NCBI GenBank assembly: GCA_023014485.1
Contig: JAJOZX010000938.1
Span: forward strand, 532,501 to 596,500
Direction of reading: 5' to 3'
From: Bathynomus jamesi
Lineage: Eukaryota; Arthropoda; Malacostraca; Isopoda; Cirolanidae
Length of the DNA: 64,000 nucleotides
Under the pieces are notes generated by a model that saw nothing but the letters and a program-made list of their open reading frames with translations, was not told the origin of the DNA and made no database searches. Positions 53,935 to 63,256 of this stretch are shown piece by piece (the first letter of the stretch is position 1; each line of letters begins with the position of its first letter). Position numbers and translations under genes: made by a program.

Positions 53935-55116
53935 CCAGAGGTTTATCCTACAAGTTGTTGAAGTCAAACAAAACTTGGTTCATGGGACCTAAGTGGCTCT
54001 GTAATACAGACCAATGGCCTGTGGAACAAGTTAACTTGACATTAAATTTAATCTTTTCAAATGAAAAGGTTGAACCAATCACTAATTATGAACAGTATTC
54101 TGATTTCAGCAAACTTGTCAGGGTCACAGCCTACTGTTTGAGGTTTGCTCACAACTGTTTAACTACAATAAACAAACAGCTAAAAAAACAATCATAATTA
54201 TACAGAAGTTGCAACCAAGTACTGGATAGGGCATGCACAACAAACGGAGTACAATAAAGAGTTAGAATTCTTGACTAATGAGAAACAAACAAAAGAACCT
54301 GTACCATCAGTAGTTGTGGATCTAAATTTGTTCAGAGATGAGGAAGGCCTTCTAAGGTGTAAAGGGAGATTAGACAAATCAAAACTGTCATACAAAAGCA
54401 AACATCCAATCCTTTTACCTAGATTTAGCTATTTGACCACATTAATCATCAGACAAACACACAATGATGTACATCATATGGGGGTACCACAGACACTAAC
54501 TACATTAAGAAAAACTTATTGGATACCCAAGGGAAGGATCACTGTTAAAACAGTCCTGCCGGACTACAATATAGACTCTTCAGAAGACCCAAACTGGACT
54601 CAACGACACGATGAACTCCAGACTAAGTTACAACACTTAACTAGAGTTAAAGCTCATTTTATTAAACAGTGGAAAACTGAGTACTTGATGGGTCTAAGGG
54701 AGAGACATAAACAAATGACTAAGAAGGATTGGTCTGACACAATTAAGGTAGGGGACCTTGTTCTCATACATGACAGTACTCCAAGACAATACTGGCCTCT
54801 GGCTAGAGTTTTAGAACTCAGACCAGGGGCAGACGGGGTAACAAGAGTGGTCAAATTAAGGACTTCAACGGGTGACACAACAAGAGACATTTCTCTTTTG
54901 TACCCTTTAGAGTCTGGACCCAAAACAATGGACTTTGGAGAACCTTCTCAACTGACAGTAACAACTGGAGACACTGAACTTCCAGTAACTATTCCTTTGA
55001 CAGTAGGAGTGGTAACGCATCCTACTACAACATTGACAGACACAAGACCTCAGCGACAAACAGCATTAAAGGCGCGACTAGTTTTACAACAAAAAATAGA
55101 TGCTGGGGAATTGTAA
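53935..55116 (+). pseudogene. BEL/Pao integrase region with catalytic core deleted
   Basis: After the RNase H frameshift the frame runs through SNKTWFMGPKWLCNTDQWP to a TAA at 54195-54197. It then continues with EVATKYWIGHAQQTEYNKEL, a linker with GLLRCKGRLDKSKLSY, and the H2C2 zinc-binding domain (HNDVHHMGVPQTLTTLRKTY). At ITVKTVL (54545-54560) the sequence jumps directly to DSSEDPNWTQRHDELQTKL, skipping about 200 residues that would hold the D,D35E integrase core. The C-terminal DUF5641-like domain is present (KVGDLVLIHDSTPRQYWPLA, ISLLYPLE). The element therefore cannot encode an active integrase. Confidence 0.87.
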
Positions 55117-55366
55117 TTTTATCTTCTAACTTTCACTTTTTCTTTTCTTATGGTAAAGACCATAGACAGTTTCATCCTATGGATGTATATTTTCTCTTCT
55201 AATTAAATGCTACACCTTCTCCATGAGAAGGTGAGGATAGTCACTGTTAATCAGATTAACAGGCATTTACAGTCAAATAGTTAGCTAGTCTACACTCAGA
55301 CATAAAAATTGGTGACAATGACACCAAAATTTTTATCTCCCAGGGCCCCCAGTATATGGAAAACTG

Positions 55367-57213
55367 CAAAGCTGGGCACAAACCGTTAATCCGTTAATCG
55401 TTAATTAACGAAGTTAACTTTTTCGTTAACGATTTAACTTTTAAGTTAACTTTGAAAATCATTATCAGACTAATTAACTTCCGTTACATTTAACTTCCGT
55501 TAACTCAAGTCCGTTAACCCAAAAAATTCATAAATAAACGTTTAAAAGTTTCTATTATTTTCAGTGCTGAGCAGGTGCGCAATTAATCCGCCACTGTTAA
55601 TAGTGATGAACGAATTTCCATTTCCGCAGTGCAAAATCAGGCGACATATTTGTTTCCGTCGCCACAATTTGTGTCTTACCAAATATGGTAGTTATTTATG
55701 GCATTGGTTTGAGCAAAACATGGTCGGCTGTAAAATCAGGCGGAAAGATTTGCCATTTGAGTTGAATGTTTCAACTTCTTTCAAGAAATATCACGAGCAT
55801 TTTAAGGCACTTTCAATAATATATATGTAACACGACGAGGTGGAACTCCACCTATGACTCTGTGGTGGTCCTGAACACAATCCTGGAGACGAAGAGGCCT
55901 GCTCTCCACAGAGTCATGACCCAGCTGAAGGTCAACAGCTTCAAAGACCAGGATGTCGACTTAATGAAAGAGTATGTCAAGGTAATATATTTATAAATTA
56001 ATAATAAACTAGCGGGACTCGTGGAAATTCCACGATTTATTTTTTTTCTGGTTACAATTAAATGCAGGACCTTGATACAATAATAGCGTTGTTTACGTAA
56101 ACGTTTAAGAATACAATTATTCCAACTATATTTATTTATTGCAATAAAGTTATATTTTTCTTAACACCAGCCAGTAGATACGTTTTAGTTTTGCTCATTC
56201 AATTATCGTTATATTATTGAGTAAAATACAGCAGAATAATATTGCAGAATAATACAAATTTGAATTTCTACAATTTACTAATTCTCCATTGTTTTATTTC
56301 CAGATCATGTCACCTGTGGCCAAAGCACTCGACAAGATCCAGGGGAGGAACAAGCCTACCTTGGGACTCTGCTGCCAACAGTTGCTGCGACAATCTTCAG
56401 GCTTAAGGACTTGAAGTCCAAGGGCCTCGTCTACTGCAGCGCCTTGGTCGACGCACTTTTGGCAGGCATCGACAAAAGGTTTGGGCCCCTCCTGGAGGAT
56501 GACGAATGCCAGCTGGCTGCTGCCTTCCATCCCAGGTTTCGCCTTATCTGGTTGGACAAGTATGACAACACCAAGGTCGCCAGGGTGAGGAAAAGCATGG
56601 AGGGTACAGTCGAGGGCCATGAAGCAGCAGTCCAACGAAGTGGGCAGCAACAGTGGAGGCAGCAACAACGAGGAGGAGGAGGAGGAGGATGACTTCTTCA
56701 GTGCTGTCATCCAGACAAAAGAGAGCAGCAGAAGCCACAGGTCACTCAAGGGCAAGGCCCAGAACTTGGTCAAGACCTGGCTGGAGACCAACTCCAAGGA
56801 CTTGCTGACAGATGCTGCCTTCTTGGGTGAGCAAGTGTTGGTGGACTTGTTCATCAAGTTCAACACAGCCATCCCCTCCAGTGCTGCAGTGGAGCGTTTG
56901 TTCTCTATGGGCAAGGACATCCTGAGGGCCAAGAGATCATCCCTGTCTGATGAAAACTTTGATATGCTAATTTTCATGAAGGGCAACATGCATCTCATGG
57001 ACAAAATGGAGAACGAGAAGAAGAGGGAAAATTAAATTATATATATATTGTGTTTTTCATTTTTTTTAAATAAAAGTTAACGTTAACGGTTTATCGGTAA
57101 CTTCCGTTACATGTTTAACGAATTAACGGATTAACGGTTAACGAAGTTAACTTTTTGGTTAACGGATTAGCGGTTAACGAAGTTAACTTTTTGGTTAACG
57201 GTGCCCACCACTG
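55367..57213 (+). mobile_element. hAT transposon (partial) inside the BEL 3' LTR
   Basis: The ends CAAAGCTGGGCAC (55367) and the inverse CAGTGGTGGGCAC (57213) are flanked by the exact 8 bp duplication GAAAACTG (55359-55366 and 57214-57221). Both subterminal regions carry many GTTAAC or TTAACG motifs (55386-55510 and 57080-57200). The body holds the C-terminal half of a transposase on the plus strand, with an intron. The N-terminal half, including the zinc finger and the first catalytic residues, is missing, so this is a deletion derivative. Confidence 0.93.
55829..57035 (+). pseudogene. hAT transposase, C-terminal half, with intron
   Basis: The first exon contains TTRWNSTYDSVVVLNTILET (the hAT RW motif) and ends KEYVK at 55981. 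An intron with GT at 55982 and TTATTTCCAG at 56303 follows. The second exon starts IMSPVAKALDKIQGRNKP, shifts frame near 56365 to LKDLKSKGLVYCSALVDALL and RFGPLLEDDECQLAAAFHPR, then shifts again near 56610 into an acidic linker. It ends with the dimerisation region FIKFNTAIPSSAAVERLFSM and GKDILRAKRSSLSDENFDML, up to TAA at 57033-57035. It is nearly the same as the remnant at 8656-8820. Frameshifts and the missing N-terminus make it inactive. Confidence 0.88.
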
Positions 57214-57936
57214 GAAAACTGATGAGTGGGTAGTTGGGAGGTAACGAAAATGGTTCACTGAGTAGGTAGGTAGTTAATCTAACAATTATTAAATTCCTTT
57301 TATGTCAATAACTGGGTGGATGAAACCAATTGGTTGCTCACCAGAGTTATTCTCCACACTAGTATTTATATACTGTGTGACAAGAGCGTGCTCGGTAATA
57401 GATATACATTACCGATCAACCAACCAAAAAAAGACCAAGGAGACGCTGGTGGAAAAAAGCCCCGCGAAAAGGAGAACAAAGGAGAACGAAAACGAGGAAC
57501 GGGGCGAGAAGACGGAACGAGAGAAGGGAGAAGAACAGACAACGAAAAAAGATCCCCACCAGCAAGTATGCTCTTAACAATTAAACAAGACAGGAAAAGG
57601 GACTCTCTAATAACTAGCAGTAAGTGACTAATTGTGTTTTAAACCCAGTTAGAAGTAAACTCATTAAATTAAGCTGGGTCAGACAACTTAGGCCTACATT
57701 GTGGCCTAAGACCTAGCATCAACTCATAGCTTAACAAAGGTGAAGGTAGATTGCCCTAACCTAATAAGGTGAGGAATCCTACTGTGGACCTCAATTTATC
57801 TGCCCGCTCTGGACCATTTCCGGAATCTCTAGGCTGACCCTTACAAGGCTAGACTTAATCTACTCTATAGTTAGACTGGAGATATTAGGGGTGGGTTAAT
57901 TGGGGACCAATTCATACAGAGCATTTTTCACACTAC

Positions 57937-59692
57937 GCTGGTGGCTTTTATTGTAAGCAACGCCTCGTACATTTGATCCAAATTTTCGCTTCTATTCAAA
58001 GTAGCTTCAAAATATTTGAATTCATCGTTTACGTCAAAGGTCTCAGAAAGGGTTTCATTTTCAGTTTGTTCATCTCACACATGTACTCGTTCCTAAGTTG
58101 ATCGTCATCATTTACTTCACGACCTGAGCTGCATTGTGGATCTTCGAGTTTCGAAGCAATTGATTGGACTTGGTCTTCTGTTTCTGAAATCTGACAAGCT
58201 TCTGGAAGAAGCCTCTTAAATGTATGATCCGCATACTTCTTAAGTGCTTGTCTTGAAGGAAAGAGGAACGGTGCTGATGATTCATTTTTCAAGACCTCTG
58301 GATTGTGGAGAAAACTCAGCAAGGCGACTGCTTGTTTTTGTCTTCTCGATGAGTAGCGATCAATGAGACACTGACGTAGCTCAAAAGCTAAAGGATTGTT
58401 TTTGCTTTCAAATTTAACCAAAATGAACTTCATGGAAGACTCAGCTTTGAGCATATTTGCATCTTTGGAACAGAGTCCCTTCAAAACAATTTCCAGTGGA
58501 CGAAGCGTGTCAAAGAGGCTCTTTAGTTTAGAGCATTTCATTCTTCATCTGAAATCGTCTCTGTTGAGCGTATCACTCTGAGAGCCTTTGGAATGCAATT
58601 TTTGAGTTTCAAAAATATTTCTATCATGGCCAAAAGACTGTTCCACCTCGTTCTACAGTCAAGGATAAGCTTCATTTCCTCTCCATTAAATTCATCTTTG
58701 ACCAAATCCTGCAATCTCTCATTTTTCAAAGGAGACTTTCGAAATATGCGGCAGATTTTTCTCACCTTATTTATTACTTTTAAGTAATCTTCTCGAAATT
58801 TTGGAAGAAAAATTACGTCATCTATATCGGACTCAAAAATTGTATCAGTGCATAAAATTTCACACTCATCTTCGCTTAACTCATGTGCAAAGTGTTCATC
58901 TTCTTCGATGGCTTCATCTTCAGGGGTAGGGTCACTTTCCCCTTCAACTGAATTTTCAGCAGTTTTTGAATACAAGATATCCGAAACCGCGAGATGCATA
59001 GCATGTGCAATGCATTGCTGATGATCAGGTACTAGTTCTCTTCCAAATTTGACTATTACTGAGGCACCGTCGGTGGTGCAACCCACGATATGCTTATCTA
59101 GGTGCAAGCCAAAGTCTTCCAATCTTTTCTAGTTTTGGTGCTATCGAGAGAACCATTTATTTTCATGAGACCAACAGACCAATGTTGATTTTCACCATGA
59201 ACATTAATATTAATATATCTTTGGTTTTGCAAAGATGTATACTCATCCATAGTTAATGAATAGCGGATTCCTTGTCTCACCTGATTCTTGAAGTAGTTGA
59301 CCAATTCATGTTTCTTTTTCTCATAAAAACTAAGCACCATTTTTCTGACACCATTATGGGAAGTTGGATGAGGCTTGTCGTATTTTATCTTTCTTAGGCT
59401 TTCTTGAATGAATTCACTTTTAGCAGTTGATTGGAAACTCAGTCCATCTACACACGCGTTTCGAAATTTCCTCTTCTATGGACTTTTTTTGCACAAACTC
59501 TTCCACTGTTCTTTGTTTCTTCAATGGCTGATTAATCTGGTCGATGTTTATGCCATGAATATTTTTCATGTGGGATGATAAACTTGAAGTAGAACCTCCA
59601 CAACACTTTAAAACTTTGTGACATGTCATAAACTCTGCTTCTTCTTTATTCTTACGAGTGAACTGATACCAAGCATTCGATTTCCTTGACAT
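57937..59692 (-). pseudogene. hAT transposase (BED finger, catalytic core), main part
   Basis: Start at 59692 (MSRKSNAWYQFTRKNKEEAE). A BED-type zinc finger follows (FMTCHKVLKCCGGSTSSLSS, HMKNIHG; only part of the usual C2H2 set is kept). A frameshift near 59450 leads to RQGIRYSLTMDEYTSLQNQR (first catalytic Asp region, about 59225). Another near 59110 leads to HIVGCTTDGASVIVKFGREL (second Asp, about 59070), CIAHAMHLAVSD (hAT C..H pair), LILDCRTRWNSLLAMIEIFL (RW motif) and, after a frameshift at 58540, the helical region. The last codons at 57937 (KATSV) continue at 49233. Four or more frameshifts make it inactive. Confidence 0.88.
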
Positions 59693-60446
59693 GATGGAGT
59701 ATTAAATCTTAGAATCTTAACTGGTCAATGTGCAATCATCCACATAACATTCAAGACTGAAGCATCAATTATTTACACTTATAAACAAGCAAAAAACGAT
59801 ACGAAACGATGCAAAACGTAATTACTATGTTTTTAAACGTTTGGAAACGTTTGTTTCAGAGAAAATGGACCAAAGTGAACGGAGACTTGCGCAAAAATGT
59901 CGGTTTCGGTGATGATTGAAAATTTTCTTCACCGGTTAAAAACCGGTTTTTTAAAACCAGGTTCCATCTCTATTAGAAACCATAGTAAAGAAAACAACCA
60001 TCCCCTTCACGAAATTCTAACAAGAAAAAATACCTTACAGAACTCTGAATTTTAGAATCTTTGTAGATCTATACAAAACAAACCCTCCATTAACAACAAC
60101 AGTTCATCTTACAAATTACAGCTCTTCTAACTAACCAACCAACCTACTTTCATACCTTCAAACGTAACTGACCATAGTTTTCTCTCAGTATCTGTCGAAT
60201 ATGGAGGTTGATGTAATCGTTGTACATTTACCAGTTGAGGTAATTTTAATTTAATTTAATTTTAATGATTTTAATTTTTTTTTTGTATTGATGTAATTTT
60301 AATTATTTATTCTTATTTTCCTTTTAAGTTTTAAGATTTGTAATTCAATGATGGTGACAAAAGATTTGTCGAAACGTCTGAAGTACAAAAAATAAATGAA
60401 AATGTTTGCTGTTGTGTTGGTCCTTCATTTCATATATATAATAAAA

Positions 60447-60575
60447 TACACGCTATACATATATATATATATACACACTATACACATATACACTATACAG
60501 TATATATATATATTATATATACACACACACTCTATATATATAAACACACATAGAGTATATATATATATATATATG
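60447..60575. repeat. TA and CA microsatellite cluster
   Basis: Tracts of TA and ACAC with 'ctatac' interruptions. The short open frames here are repeat artefacts. Confidence 0.9.
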
Positions 60576-60884
60576 AACAATGAATAATTCTTATATAATC
60601 AAATATTCACTTTTACATAAGAACCAAAATCGCCTAAAGCGAGTTTGGATAATATTTTTATTTGTTACTTTCTATTTTTGCAGTTTCACAACCATGCGAT
60701 CTACCATTTCTATAGTTGAGTCGTATCCATATGTGTGTCATTGGAGATTCGTTGTGAGAAGCGAATGTTCCTTAATTTTATTCCCTTAAAATAAAACAAG
60801 ACGATCGATGGTTTAGATCGTTTAACATTTCCATCACAATTTTGGCCATTTTCATTTGTTATAGACTTTATGATAATTAATTAT
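60576..60884. other. No gene recognised
   Basis: AT-rich DNA to the left of the ZAD/DDE element; a 69-codon open frame at 60580-60789 lacks recognisable motifs. Confidence 0.35.
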
Positions 60885-61072
60885 CACAGGCCTGCGATGG
60901 AAAAACTTTTTCCATAATTTTCGCTGTTTACAATGTATTTTTGTGTGCTGAATTCGAAAAACACAATAAAAATGTCATACGACACAAAGTTATTTCACAA
61001 ATTCGATTTTTTTGTGAAGCGACTTCGAGAAAATGCCAGATTTCCGGAAATTACTAGAAACTTCTAAGACAC

Positions 61073-61108
61073 TATAAATACTGGGTTGCCAAGCCGTATG
61101 AGTCAGTT
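61073..61108 (+). promoter_or_regulatory. TATA box and arthropod initiator for the 558-aa gene
   Basis: TATAAATA at 61073-61080 is followed by TCAGTT at 61103-61108. The A of TCA (61105) is 32 bases after the first T of the TATA box, the standard spacing for arthropod promoters. This would give a 5' untranslated region of about 197 bases before the start codon at 61302. It lies inside the transposon, between its left end and its gene. Confidence 0.65.
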
Positions 61109-61301
61109 GTTACTCAGATTTCATGACGTGCGCACAATGATTCATCTGAAGCGAATTTTTTCAGTGATTTTGAGTTGTTTTTTGTGTTTTATATCAGCGA
61201 ACTAGCGTGTTTTGATAGTGTTAAGGAAGCCTTATTTAGCCTTTATTAAATTAAATTCAAGACTCTTATTGTGTTCTGGGTACTGTAGTAAGTTGTGAAT
61301 C

Positions 61302-62978
61302 ATGGCTAGCCGTGGATGTGTCAACAGTCCCGACAGCTTCTGCTACATATGCGGGGAATTTGTGATCAAGAAACATCAAAGAAACGTAACAAATTTTATT
61401 AGGCAAGTGTACCATGCCTACTTTGGAATGAAACTAGGAGACCAAGAGAAACCATGGGCACCACACAAAGTTTGTTTTATTTGCGTAGAGGATCTAAGGA
61501 AATGCTGTAAAGGCAAAAAGAAAGCATTCAGATTTGGTGTGCCAATGGTATGGAGGGAGCCAAAAAATCACTGTGATGACTGCTATTTTTGCTCTTGTGA
61601 TGTTAAAGGCTACAACTCAAAAAATAAGAAAGCCATATTCTATCCAAATCTTCCATCAGCTTTTCGACCTGTTCCTCATGGGCCAGAAGTTCCAGTTCCG
61701 CTTCCACCAGAAACATTGGAAGATTTGCCTAGTAATTCTGGTTCAGATACTGATCATGAAGAATTTCAGTGTGATATAGGAAGTCAAGACCCCCAGTTGT
61801 TCACTCAATCTGAACTAAACGATTTAGTGAGAGATTTGGGATTATCCAAGGAATCTGCTGAACTCTTTGGCTCCAGATTAAAAGAAAGAAATTTATTATC
61901 AGCTGGAACATCGATATATTTGTATAGAAGAGAAAAGGAGTTTATTCACTACTTTTCACATGAGGGCAATTTAGTTTACTGTAGTGATATTGATGGTTTG
62001 GTACAGGCATTTGGCATTGAGTACAAAGCGGATGAATGGAGACTTTTCATCGACTCTTCTAAAAGAAGTCTAAAAGCTGTTCTTTTGCACAATGGGAACA
62101 AGTATGCCTCTGTACCTGTTGGTCACTCGGTACATCTCCAAGAAAGTTATGAGAATTTGGAATTGGTTCTTACAAAGATAAAATATTATGATCATCACTG
62201 GATGATTTGTGGAGACCTTAAGGTATTGTGCATGCTTCTGGGGCAGCAGGGAGGATATACTAAGTTCCCATGTTTCCTTTGTGAATGGGATAGCAGAGCA
62301 AAGAGTCAACACTGGGAGCAAAAACACTGGCCACAAAGAAGATCTCTAGAACCTGGAAGCAAGAATATTTTGCGTAAAAATCTTGTTGACCCAAAGAAAG
62401 TACTTCTACCACCTCTTCATATAAAACTAGGCCTTATGAAACAGTTTGTTAAGGCATTAGAAAAAAGTGGAGAATGCTTTAAGTACCTCTGCAAGAAGTT
62501 CCCTAACCTATCAGAAGCAAAATTAAGAGAAGGCATTTTTGTAGGCCCAGACATTAGAAGACTGCTGTCAGATGAAAACTTCTTGTCTACGATGACTGAA
62601 GTAGAAAAAGAGGCTTGGAATTCTTTCAAAAGTGTGGTTACTAAGTTCCTTGGGAATAATAAGGACCCTGAATATGCACTCATTGTTGAAAACATGCTGG
62701 AGAAATTCAAAGCTTTGGGATGCTCAATAAGTATCAAAATTCACTTCTTGAATGCACACTTGGACTTTTTCCCAGAAAATCTAGGTGCAGTAAGTGAGGA
62801 ACAGGGAGAACGTTTACATCAAGACATTAAGGAGATGGAAAAGAGATACCAAGGCCGGTGGAACGTTAATATGATGGGGGATTATTGCTGGATGCTGCAT
62901 CGTGAAAATCCGGAAGCAGCGCACAAAAGGAAATGCAACAGGCGCAGCTTCACTGGCAAAAGAAAACGGGACTACTAA
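61302..62978 (+). CDS. ZAD-like zinc finger / DDE-like transposase candidate (558 aa), intact
   Basis: Start at 61302 (MASRGCVNSPDSFCYICGEF), the first ATG after the predicted transcription start and the same start as the broken copy. Residues 14-61 form a ZAD-like zinc module: C14-x2-C17 and C58-x2-C61 (HKVCFICVEDLRKC). Residues 65-110 include another cysteine pair, DDCYFCSC. Residues 120-165 are proline/acidic linker. The conserved core has RLFIDSSKRSLKAVLLHN (D251), MICGDLKVLCMLLGQQ (D305), FPCFLCEWDSR (C324, C327) and VSEEQGERLHQDIKEMEKRY (E499, E500 or E503). The order D, D, CxxC, E would suit an RNase H-fold transposase with a zinc-binding insertion. The C-terminus is basic (KRKCNRRSFTGKRKRDY), probably a nuclear localisation signal. 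The transposase role is inferred from the terminal repeats and motif order; I do not know a named family. Confidence 0.8.
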   Translation: MASRGCVNSPDSFCYICGEFVIKKHQRNVTNFIRQVYHAYFGMKLGDQEKPWAPHKVCFICVEDLRKCCKGKKKAFRFGVPMVWREPKNHCDDCYFCSCDVKGYNSKNKKAIFYPNLPSAFRPVPHGPEVPVPLPPETLEDLPSNSGSDTDHEEFQCDIGSQDPQLFTQSELNDLVRDLGLSKESAELFGSRLKERNLLSAGTSIYLYRREKEFIHYFSHEGNLVYCSDIDGLVQAFGIEYKADEWRLFIDSSKRSLKAVLLHNGNKYASVPVGHSVHLQESYENLELVLTKIKYYDHHWMICGDLKVLCMLLGQQGGYTKFPCFLCEWDSRAKSQHWEQKHWPQRRSLEPGSKNILRKNLVDPKKVLLPPLHIKLGLMKQFVKALEKSGECFKYLCKKFPNLSEAKLREGIFVGPDIRRLLSDENFLSTMTEVEKEAWNSFKSVVTKFLGNNKDPEYALIVENMLEKFKALGCSISIKIHFLNAHLDFFPENLGAVSEEQGERLHQDIKEMEKRYQGRWNVNMMGDYCWMLHRENPEAAHKRKCNRRSFTGKRKRDY

Positions 62979-63256
62979 GCCATTCCACTAAGTAAAGATG
63001 TAAGTATCCAAGTTTTATAGTTTTTTAAAATAATATATTCAGAAATGGTCAGGAAATAGGTTTCATGTGGTAATTCTTCGCTACTTATTTTATTCAATAA
63101 CATATTACAACATAAAAACGTCATAGCAAATTGTGAAAAAACTATACGTGATGGAGCAAATCTGAGGCCGTTTTTGGATTTAGCACCCCAAATTCCTATA
63201 AAACCAGCATACAATTTCAAAAAAGTTTTTAGGACCCTCAATTTTGCAGGCCTGTG

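Larger units (their letters stand above)
49234..57932 (+). mobile_element. BEL/Pao LTR retrotransposon, non-autonomous
   Basis: Two 723 bp LTRs bound it: 49234-49956 and, split by a hAT, 55355-55366 plus 57222-57932. LTRs start TATGGAAAAC and end TTTTTCACA. The 4 bp duplication CTAC lies at 49230-49233 and 57933-57936. I count about five differences between the LTRs, so the insertion is young. A candidate primer-binding site follows the left LTR at 49958. Internally there is a minisatellite in place of most of gag, then zinc knuckles and protease, reverse transcriptase, RNase H and an integrase with its core deleted. Confidence 0.93.
55355..57932 (+). repeat. BEL/Pao 3' LTR, split by a hAT insertion
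   Basis: The LTR pieces 55355-55366 and 57222-57932 add to 723 bp, the same as the 5' LTR, when the hAT and one copy of its GAAAACTG duplication are removed. The end TTTTTCACA at 57932 is followed by the CTAC duplication. Confidence 0.92.
48918..59972 (-). mobile_element. hAT transposon split by a BEL/Pao retrotransposon
   Basis: The ends TAGGGATGGAAAATAACCG at 48918 and the inverse TAGAGATGGAACCTGG at 59972 lie inside an exact 8 bp duplication, TTAGAAAC (48910-48917 and 59973-59980). The subterminal DNA holds several 'aaccggt' motifs on each side (48960-48995 and 59930-59955). Without the BEL insert the element is about 2.35 kb. It carries one minus-strand transposase pseudogene that starts at 59692, is interrupted at 57936 and resumes at 49233. 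Confidence 0.92.
48860..60430 (+). pseudogene. Penelope-like element fragment in the opposite orientation, split by a hAT insertion
   Basis: The plus-strand part 48860-48917 and the part 59973-60430 join into one Penelope 3' end after the insertion is removed. The protein trace SVRTNRSLSRPPHSAF at 48862-48910 continues as KENNHPLHEILTR at about 59990, paralleling the minus-strand copy. The 3' tail with 'cgtctgaagtacaaaaaata' is at 60377-60396. Together with 46867-48850 this gives two 3' ends pointing away from each other, head to head, as often seen for Penelope insertions with an inverted 5' segment. Confidence 0.75.
60885..63256 (+). mobile_element. Apparently intact DNA transposon with ZAD-like/DDE-like gene
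   Basis: The left end CACAGGCCTGC at 60885 is matched exactly in inverse by the right end at 63256. TTAT lies immediately outside on both sides (60881-60884 and 63257-63260), a candidate 4 bp duplication. The 2372 bp body contains a core promoter (61073-61108) and one uninterrupted 558-codon gene. A broken relative lies at 926-2742. The CAC start and 4 bp duplication recall CACTA/Chapaev-type transposons, but I cannot assign it to a superfamily by eye. Confidence 0.75.
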
